DNA of 34,285 nt from the NCBI GenBank assembly GCA_007117355.1, contig SKGS01000238.1:1-34285 (forward strand), read 5' to 3'. Shown in pieces: positions 28,210 to 34,285 of the stretch; the first letter of the stretch is position 1; each line of letters starts with the position of its first letter. The notes below the pieces were generated by a model that ran no database searches, was not told where the DNA came from, and was given only the letters and a program-made list of their open reading frames with translations. This DNA comes from Lishizhenia sp. (GTDB lineage Bacteria > Bacteroidota > Bacteroidia > Flavobacteriales_D > Crocinitomicaceae). The position numbers and the translations under genes are program-made.

Positions 28210-29685
28210 ATGGCTAAAAAGAAAATCCTGTTAATTGATGACGATGTTGATATTTGTACATTGTTAAAACGTTTTCTTGAGCGAAAAGGATATGAGGTTT
28301 TTATTTGTTTTAGAGGAAAAGAAGGCGTGCTAACGCTAGAAAAATATGCAATTGATTTAGTTCTTACAGATTTTAGATTACCCGATATAGATGGTTTAGA
28401 ACTCATTCAAAAAATGAAAGAGGTCAATCGAACGGTTCCAATAATAGTAATAACTGGATATTCCGATGTTAAACAAGCAGTAAAGGTAATTCAATTAGGA
28501 GCTTACGAATATGTTACAAAACCTATATTTCCAGAAGAAATTGTTTTACATATAGAAGAAGCTATAAAAAAAAGTGGCTCAGAATTGTCGCAAAACGACC
28601 AGAAAGAAACTAAAGTTATTGTTGCGGAAAAAAAGGATAAAAGCGAAAACTCTTTTCAGTTTATAGTTGGTTCAAGTGCGACTTCCAAAGCTATTCAAAA
28701 GCAAATTAAGTTGGTGGCTCCTACCGATATGACCGTTGTTATACTTGGAGAAAGTGGAACCGGTAAAGAAGTTGCGGCAAGAAGGATACACGAAAATTCT
28801 AATCGAAAATCTAAGCCATTTTTAGCTGTTGATTGTGGTGCATTGCCTCATGAATTAGCTGCAAGTGAACTTTTTGGTCATGTTAAAGGGGCGTTTACTG
28901 GAGCTGTGGCAGACAAAAAAGGTCAGTTTGAACTCGCAAACGGTGGCACTTTATTTCTTGACGAAATTGGTAATTTATCGTATGAAAATCAGGTAAAGTT
29001 ACTTCGTGTTTTGCAGGAGAGAAAAATCAGAAGGGTGGGCAGCGAAAAAGATATGCAAGTAGATGTTAGAATCATTGCTGCGACTAATGAAGATTTGAAA
29101 AAGTCTATGGAAAAAGGCTCATTTAGGGAGGATATCTATTTTCGTTTGAATGAGTTTAAAATAGAATTGCCAGCACTTCGAGAAAACAGGGAAACGATTG
29201 AAGAATTTGCTTATCACTTTTTGAATGAAGCTAATCAATTCTTAAATAAAAATGTCAAGGCATATTCTAAAGAGGTTATAGCTATTTTTAAGAACTACGA
29301 TTGGCCAGGAAATATTCGAGAACTTAAAAATGTAATTCGTAGAGCTGTTTTGCTTACAACGAATGAAATAATTGATGAAAAGGCGCTTCCACATGAGCTA
29401 AAAACATCAAGATCTAAGGGAGACTTAGAAGAGAAAATCAAGTTTCAAACTCCTTTAAAAACAAGTTTAGAAGATGAGGTCATTCCCTTTAGTGTTCAGC
29501 AAAAAGAACAAGTAAGAACTTTAAAAGAAGAAGTGCAAGATTTTGAAGTTCAGGTAATTGAAAAAACATTAAAATTAGTGGACTACAACAAAACAAAGTG
29601 CGCAGAACTATTGGGAATTAAAAGAAAAACCTTGTACAATAAGATAGCGGCCTATGGCATTAACTTGAATAAAAAAGATGAGTAA
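28210..29685 (+). CDS. Sigma-54-dependent NtrC-family response regulator
   Basis: Receiver ILLIDDDVDICTLLKRF...LVLTDFRLPDIDG...YEYVTKP; AAA+ GESGTGKEVAARRIHENS, ELFGHVKGAFTGAVADKKGQFELANGGTLFLDEIG; Fis-type HTH LVDYNKTKCAELLGIKRKTLYNKI. Confidence 0.97.
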   Translation: MAKKKILLIDDDVDICTLLKRFLERKGYEVFICFRGKEGVLTLEKYAIDLVLTDFRLPDIDGLELIQKMKEVNRTVPIIVITGYSDVKQAVKVIQLGAYEYVTKPIFPEEIVLHIEEAIKKSGSELSQNDQKETKVIVAEKKDKSENSFQFIVGSSATSKAIQKQIKLVAPTDMTVVILGESGTGKEVAARRIHENSNRKSKPFLAVDCGALPHELAASELFGHVKGAFTGAVADKKGQFELANGGTLFLDEIGNLSYENQVKLLRVLQERKIRRVGSEKDMQVDVRIIAATNEDLKKSMEKGSFREDIYFRLNEFKIELPALRENRETIEEFAYHFLNEANQFLNKNVKAYSKEVIAIFKNYDWPGNIRELKNVIRRAVLLTTNEIIDEKALPHELKTSRSKGDLEEKIKFQTPLKTSLEDEVIPFSVQQKEQVRTLKEEVQDFEVQVIEKTLKLVDYNKTKCAELLGIKRKTLYNKIAAYGINLNKKDE

Positions 29686-31087
29686 ACCTAGATTAAGTTA
29701 TTACAATTACTTTTTGATTCTATCCATGGTGCTTATCTCTGGATATTTTGTTACGTCACTCATTTTTTTGAAAAAAACATCTTATTCAGGAGAGAAAGCA
29801 GATTTTTATGGTTTAATTTCTGATAAAGCAGATGATATACTTAAATCTGCTTATCGCATGGAGTCAAACGCATTAGGTTTTCTTTTAACAGGGAACAAAG
29901 AGAATGAGAATGTTTTTTTTCAAACGAAGGCCGAAGTAAGTGAACATTATTTGGATCTAAAAAAGTTATGCGACCAATTTGAAATGGCTCAAGCACACAT
30001 CATCAAGCTTGAAGGGTTGATACAACAGCGCTTAGAAGAGGTGGATTTGTTATTTGTTCAGGATTCGAGCCTTATAGATGTTAACCAAGAGCGTATTATC
30101 ATTATTGAGGAGTCCGCACTTTTAATGAATGAAATTTCTGAGGTATTAAACGACATACGAAACATAAGTTTACAGCGAAGAAATCAAAATAGAGATTACG
30201 CTATGCGCTCGTCGAATAATACCGTTTTTATTCTTAGTTTATTTGGCTTTGTAGTGCTTTTTATTGTTTTAATCAGTTTTGATAAAATGCGAAAAGAAAT
30301 CAAAATCAACGAACAGAAATCAGCAGAAATTTCAAAAATGGTAAATGAATTAAAAGTGGTTAATGAAAACCTTGAAAGTTTTGCTTATGTTGCTTCTCAT
30401 GATTTAAATGAGCCACTTAGAAAAATCAGGATTTTTGGGGAGATGGTGCTCGATGAGTTGAAACAAGAAAAAGTTGACTATGTAAGTGTAGCAATGCACA
30501 CAGAACGAATGCAAAAGTCGTCGGAACGAATGCAGGCGTTGATTACTGATTTATTAACGTATTCTCGTGTTAGTAAGCAGATGGAAGAATTAGCAGAAAT
30601 TGATTTGGACTATGTTGTACAACAAGTATTGAATGATTTACAGTTTACAATTGCAGACACTAAAGCAGAAATAAACCGAGTGGATTTACCGCGAAAAATA
30701 AGAGCGGATAAAACGCAAATACAACAATTGTTTCAAAACCTTATAGCCAACGCTCTCAAATTCAGGAAAAATGATGTAAATCCTATAATTAATATTAAAG
30801 CAGTATTGTTACCTAAGAACAGTAAAGAACTTTCTCAATACGGTAGTGTTTCTAATCAAAATTATTGGAGAATTGAGGTGTCTGATAATGGTATCGGTTT
30901 TGATATGCAATACAGGGAGCGCATCTTCTCAATTTTTCAGCGTTTGCATGGTAGAAATGAGTTTAAAGGTACTGGAATAGGTTTATCCATCTGTAAAAAA
31001 ATTGTAGAGCAACATGACGGATTTATTACTGCTTTTTCTGAAGAAGGAAAAGGAGCTAGTTTTGTAGTTTATTTGCCTGTAACTTGA
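29678..31087 (+). CDS. Membrane sensor histidine kinase with CHASE3-like extracytoplasmic region
   Basis: Two TM helices flanking a helical sensor (ADDILKSAYRMESNALGFLLTGNKENENVF); HisKA SFAYVASHDLNEPLRKIRIFGEM; HATPase NALKFRKNDVNP, VSDNGIGFDMQYRERIFSIFQRLHGRNEFKGTGIGLSICKKIVEQHDG. Overlaps upstream gene by 8 nt. Confidence 0.95.
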   Translation: MSKPRLSYYNYFLILSMVLISGYFVTSLIFLKKTSYSGEKADFYGLISDKADDILKSAYRMESNALGFLLTGNKENENVFFQTKAEVSEHYLDLKKLCDQFEMAQAHIIKLEGLIQQRLEEVDLLFVQDSSLIDVNQERIIIIEESALLMNEISEVLNDIRNISLQRRNQNRDYAMRSSNNTVFILSLFGFVVLFIVLISFDKMRKEIKINEQKSAEISKMVNELKVVNENLESFAYVASHDLNEPLRKIRIFGEMVLDELKQEKVDYVSVAMHTERMQKSSERMQALITDLLTYSRVSKQMEELAEIDLDYVVQQVLNDLQFTIADTKAEINRVDLPRKIRADKTQIQQLFQNLIANALKFRKNDVNPIINIKAVLLPKNSKELSQYGSVSNQNYWRIEVSDNGIGFDMQYRERIFSIFQRLHGRNEFKGTGIGLSICKKIVEQHDGFITAFSEEGKGASFVVYLPVT

Positions 31088-31212
31088 TTCATTGTCAATT
31101 TTTAAAGTGGTTTGTTTTGTCCTTCAAGCGATATTTGTCTCCAATATGGTAAGTTTAATGTGAACTAACACAAGGATAATCTAAATTTAACAGTTGAGAC
31201 AATAGATTAAGC

Positions 31213-31220
31213 TACCTTTG
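31213..31220 (+). promoter_or_regulatory. Bacteroidota-type -7 element TACCTTTG immediately upstream of secreted protein gene
   Basis: TACCTTTG matches TAnnTTTG and ends 6 nt before ATG 31227. Confidence 0.5.
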
Positions 31221-31226
31221 CACGAA

Positions 31227-33734
31227 ATGAGGATTTTGAAAAAGACGTTGGTTCTTATCGTTATGTTAATCAGTAATTTTGTTATTGGTCAAAATGCTTG
31301 TTTTCGAATCGAAAGTATTTTAGTGGATGCATGTGGAAATCCGGAAGGTCCCAATGAAATGATGCGCATCAAAATAGGTGCTTCGAACTTATCCTTTGAC
31401 GATTTAACCGTAACTTGGCCTAATAACCCTTATAGAGGAATTTGTCAAAATATTACAACTGCCAGTAGAGTGCACCAAATGAACAATACTGTTACCTCAT
31501 GTGGATTGTTTTTAGAACCGACCGAAGGTGTGCTTCCTGCCAATAGTAATGTTTTACTAATAACAAGTACTGACTTTGACCCATTTGCACATAATTATGC
31601 GGGGTTATCCGATACGATTTATGTCATTTTTCAATGTCCCGGTAATGTTTCTGGTCATTTTGCAAATTGGGTGCCTAATTGTGATTTGTCTTCTGGAAAT
31701 AGAACAACGAGTGTTTCTTTTGGTTCAGGGTGTTTTCAATCGGTTACTTACAATAGATGTTTGCTGATTAATCAAAATGGTAGTATTGGAGGAACTTCGG
31801 TGGAACGTGACGGTGCAAGAGTTGATTTTTCTATTAACGGTTCTCAATCTTATGCGAATGACGGCTGCACTATCCCCTACGAACCATTAGAAGTTCAAAT
31901 TGATTCAATAGACGCTGTGTTTTGCAGTAATAATGACTTGATAGCTCTTTCATCTTCCATATCTGGGGTTTATTCCTCTTTATTGTGGCAAAGTGATTTA
32001 GGAACTTTCACAGATGAAAACGCAACCGAAACCTCATTCATTCCAAATACGCAAGGAAACTCAAATGGTTGGATAAAACTAATTGGAACAAACGGTTGTG
32101 GTGAAGAAGTGATTGATTCTTTAGCTATTGAATTAATTCAGACTCCCGAAATTATTTCTCTTACTGAAAATCAAATCAGCTCTGGATGCGGAGCAGGAAG
32201 TGTGGCTCTAAATGTGGAAACAAATGATGATTTTGTTTGGAGTACAGGCGATACTTCCCAAATGATTTTTCCAGCAGAATCAGGTTGGTATTCCGTGGAA
32301 GTGCAAAACAGTTGTGGTTTGGTTAATGATTCTATGTTTGTTAACATGGATGGCGATTTAGCATATTCCATAAGTTTTGCTGAAAGTGTTTGTATAAATG
32401 CAATAAATGAATATTTCTCTCTTAACATAAGTGGAGGAAGTGGAGATTATACCGTTGCTTTTCGACTAAATGGAACTTACTTTGAACAAGAATTTTCTGG
32501 AAATAACCTAAACATTCCCGTCGCTACAAATCAATCAGGGATAGTTGTGTTAGAACTAGTAAGTATAATTGACAATGATAGTGCTTGTGAAAAGGTCTTT
32601 AATGAATTACACGAAATAACCATTTACCCTTTGCCAACTTGGGATGTTACTGTTCCAGAAACGTTTTGTGAACAACAAGATGTGACGGTGGAAATTAAAA
32701 TTAACAATGGACTTCCTCCTTATCAAATTTCTTATAATGTGAACGCCACAAACCACTCGATAACCACTGATTCTAGTGGGTTGGCGGTTATTACTGTTTC
32801 GTCGGAGGATGTTCAAGGAGAGTCAATTGATATTGATTTAATCTCTGTTAATTCTACCTTGCTCGATTGCGGTGATGACATAGATGAAACGTTCACAGTC
32901 GTAAAACTTGCCGCACCTGTAATTATGGCCTCAGCAGATACTTCTGTTTGTATCGATAGTGATGCCTTTTATGTTCATTATTTTTCAGAAACCATCTCCG
33001 AAAACTTTGAAATTAATTACCTAGTTAACGGTGGGGCGCAGTTTAATTCGGTAATGCAGTCCGACACGCTAGTTAGTGTATTGATTGAACCATATCAAAT
33101 TGGAGCACAATCTGTTAATCTGATCGTAATTGAAGATAATAGTTTGGGATGCTCTTTCAATTTTGATTTAGGAATAGTTATCGATGTCCAACCATTGCCA
33201 GTAGTTGATTTCTTGTTCACACCTGAAAAGATAAATGAGGACTATCCATTGGTTCAATTTAGTAATTTGACAGAAGGGGCGACTGAATATAGCTGGGATT
33301 TCGGAGATAACCAGTCAAGTAGTAATTTGATTTCTCCAACTCATATTTTTAACCAAAACATCAACAATGCTTTTAATGTAACATTGTCTGCAAAAAGTGA
33401 TATTGGGTGTGAAAATAGACTAACGAAGCAGATAGAGTTTGATATGGCTAACCTTGTATTTATTCCAAACGCTTTTTCACCAGATGGCAATGAGCATAAT
33501 CCAACATTTTATCCTGTCTTATCTTCTCCAGAAAAAATACAAGAATACAATTTTCAGGTTTTTAGTCGTTGGGGAGAATTACTTTTTACAACTTCGGATG
33601 TATCAAGCGTTTGGGATGGCACCTATAAAGGAGTTTTATGTCCTTCAGGTACGTATGTTTGGAAATTGGTTATAGAATATTCTGAAAGTCAGAATGCAAT
33701 AAGTTATAATGGCCATGTTACATTATTACGTTAA
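31227..33734 (+). CDS. Secreted PKD-domain protein with Cys-rich lamin-tail-like N-terminal domain and gliding motility-associated C-terminal domain
   Basis: Signal peptide MRILKKTLVLIVMLISNFVIGQ; N-domain CFRIESILVDACGNPEGPNEMMRIKIG; PKD EYSWDFGDNQSSSNLISPTHIF; C-term VFIPNAFSPDGNEHNPTFYPV...FQVFSRWGELLF...WDGTYKGVLCPSGTYVWKL. ORF starts at TTG 31218; ATG 31227 preferred. Confidence 0.9.
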   Translation: MRILKKTLVLIVMLISNFVIGQNACFRIESILVDACGNPEGPNEMMRIKIGASNLSFDDLTVTWPNNPYRGICQNITTASRVHQMNNTVTSCGLFLEPTEGVLPANSNVLLITSTDFDPFAHNYAGLSDTIYVIFQCPGNVSGHFANWVPNCDLSSGNRTTSVSFGSGCFQSVTYNRCLLINQNGSIGGTSVERDGARVDFSINGSQSYANDGCTIPYEPLEVQIDSIDAVFCSNNDLIALSSSISGVYSSLLWQSDLGTFTDENATETSFIPNTQGNSNGWIKLIGTNGCGEEVIDSLAIELIQTPEIISLTENQISSGCGAGSVALNVETNDDFVWSTGDTSQMIFPAESGWYSVEVQNSCGLVNDSMFVNMDGDLAYSISFAESVCINAINEYFSLNISGGSGDYTVAFRLNGTYFEQEFSGNNLNIPVATNQSGIVVLELVSIIDNDSACEKVFNELHEITIYPLPTWDVTVPETFCEQQDVTVEIKINNGLPPYQISYNVNATNHSITTDSSGLAVITVSSEDVQGESIDIDLISVNSTLLDCGDDIDETFTVVKLAAPVIMASADTSVCIDSDAFYVHYFSETISENFEINYLVNGGAQFNSVMQSDTLVSVLIEPYQIGAQSVNLIVIEDNSLGCSFNFDLGIVIDVQPLPVVDFLFTPEKINEDYPLVQFSNLTEGATEYSWDFGDNQSSSNLISPTHIFNQNINNAFNVTLSAKSDIGCENRLTKQIEFDMANLVFIPNAFSPDGNEHNPTFYPVLSSPEKIQEYNFQVFSRWGELLFTTSDVSSVWDGTYKGVLCPSGTYVWKLVIEYSESQNAISYNGHVTLLR

Positions 33735-33737
33735 ACA

Positions 33738-34285
33738 ATGATTAGAATATTTTTCATATTGATTTTAATCGCTTTTAATTCCTTAGGTTTGAAATCTCAA
33801 AACGATTGTTTCTACATTTCAAGTATTTTGGTAGATGCTTGTGGCACTCCAGAAGGACCGAATGAAATGTTACGACTTCAATTAGGTAGCGAACCACTTG
33901 ATTGGACAACAATGACGATTGATTTCCCAAATAATAACTTTTTAGGGATTTGTCAAAATGAAATTACCGAACAGAAAGTCGAAGCGCTAAACTCAACGAT
34001 AGATGCGTGTGGAATTTTTATTGAACCAGAAGATGAATTTTTACCAGCAAATGCGGATGTGTTAATCATAACGAGTGTTGATTTTGACCCGTCAGCGCAT
34101 GATTACTCTGGTTTAATTGATACTATATATGTTCTTTTTCAATGTGCTGGAAATACATCAGGTCATTTTGCAAATTGGGTCAATAACTGTAATGAAAATA
34201 ATGGGTTTAGAACTACGACAGTTACTTTTGCTAATGGGTGCACAGATGTAGCAACTTACAATCGTTGCTTTTTGACCAATCAATC
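33738..34285 (+). CDS. Tandem paralog of the preceding secreted protein, truncated by window edge
   Basis: My translation from ATG 33738: MIRIFFILILIAFNSLGLKSQNDCFYISSILVDACGTPEGPNEMLRLQLG...GICQNEIT...DACGIFIEPEDEFLPANADVLIITSVDFDPSAHDYSGLIDTIYVLFQCAGNTSGHFANWVNNC; open to the end of the window; absent from the ORF track because no stop is reached. Confidence 0.9.
   Translation, partial: MIRIFFILILIAFNSLGLKSQNDCFYISSILVDACGTPEGPNEMLRLQLGSEPLDWTTMTIDFPNNNFLGICQNEITEQKVEALNSTIDACGIFIEPEDEFLPANADVLIITSVDFDPSAHDYSGLIDTIYVLFQCAGNTSGHFANWVNNCNENNGFRTTTVTFANGCTDVATYNRCFLTNQ

Noticed and set aside
1-34285. Search for defence systems, toxin-antitoxin, phage, integrase/transposase, retron or secondary-metabolite genes
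   Set aside because: None of the listed ORFs carries motifs for these; the region looks like a chromosomal backbone with secreted surface proteins.

Overview
The window reads as a chromosomal segment from a Bacteroidota genome, probably Flavobacteriales-like. Support comes from T9SS/gliding-type C-terminal domains, TAnnTTTG-type -7 promoter elements and AT-rich coding. I see about 24 complete protein-coding genes, one CDS truncated at each edge, and two identical tandem tRNA-Glu(TTC) genes. Main contents: (i) large secreted adhesin-like proteins at both edges (PKD/Ig-like, gliding-motility C-terminal domain) and a T9SS-sorted CotH/lamin-tail protein; (ii) a small polysaccharide-type cluster (DegT aminotransferase, sugar transferase, flippase-like membrane protein, rfaE2-like nucleotidyltransferase); (iii) an OmpP1/FadL-like porin next to a Gly/Trp/His-repeat lipoprotein; (iv) housekeeping genes (proS, tRNA-Glu x2, rpsT, dnaB, tsaB); (v) two two-component clusters (LytS/LytTR with propeller sensor; receiver + NtrC-type sigma-54 activator + CHASE3-like histidine kinase); (vi) an exported amidohydrolase. 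I found no CRISPR array, transposase, integrase, phage gene, toxin-antitoxin pair or recognisable defence system. The most interesting items are a tandem pair of secreted proteins sharing an N-terminal domain with eight conserved cysteines, the 18-residue GWGH-repeat lipoprotein, a nested inverted-repeat element upstream of dnaB, and an exported GATase-like 'asparagine synthetase B'-type protein. I cannot support a claim of a wholly new system from this sequence alone.
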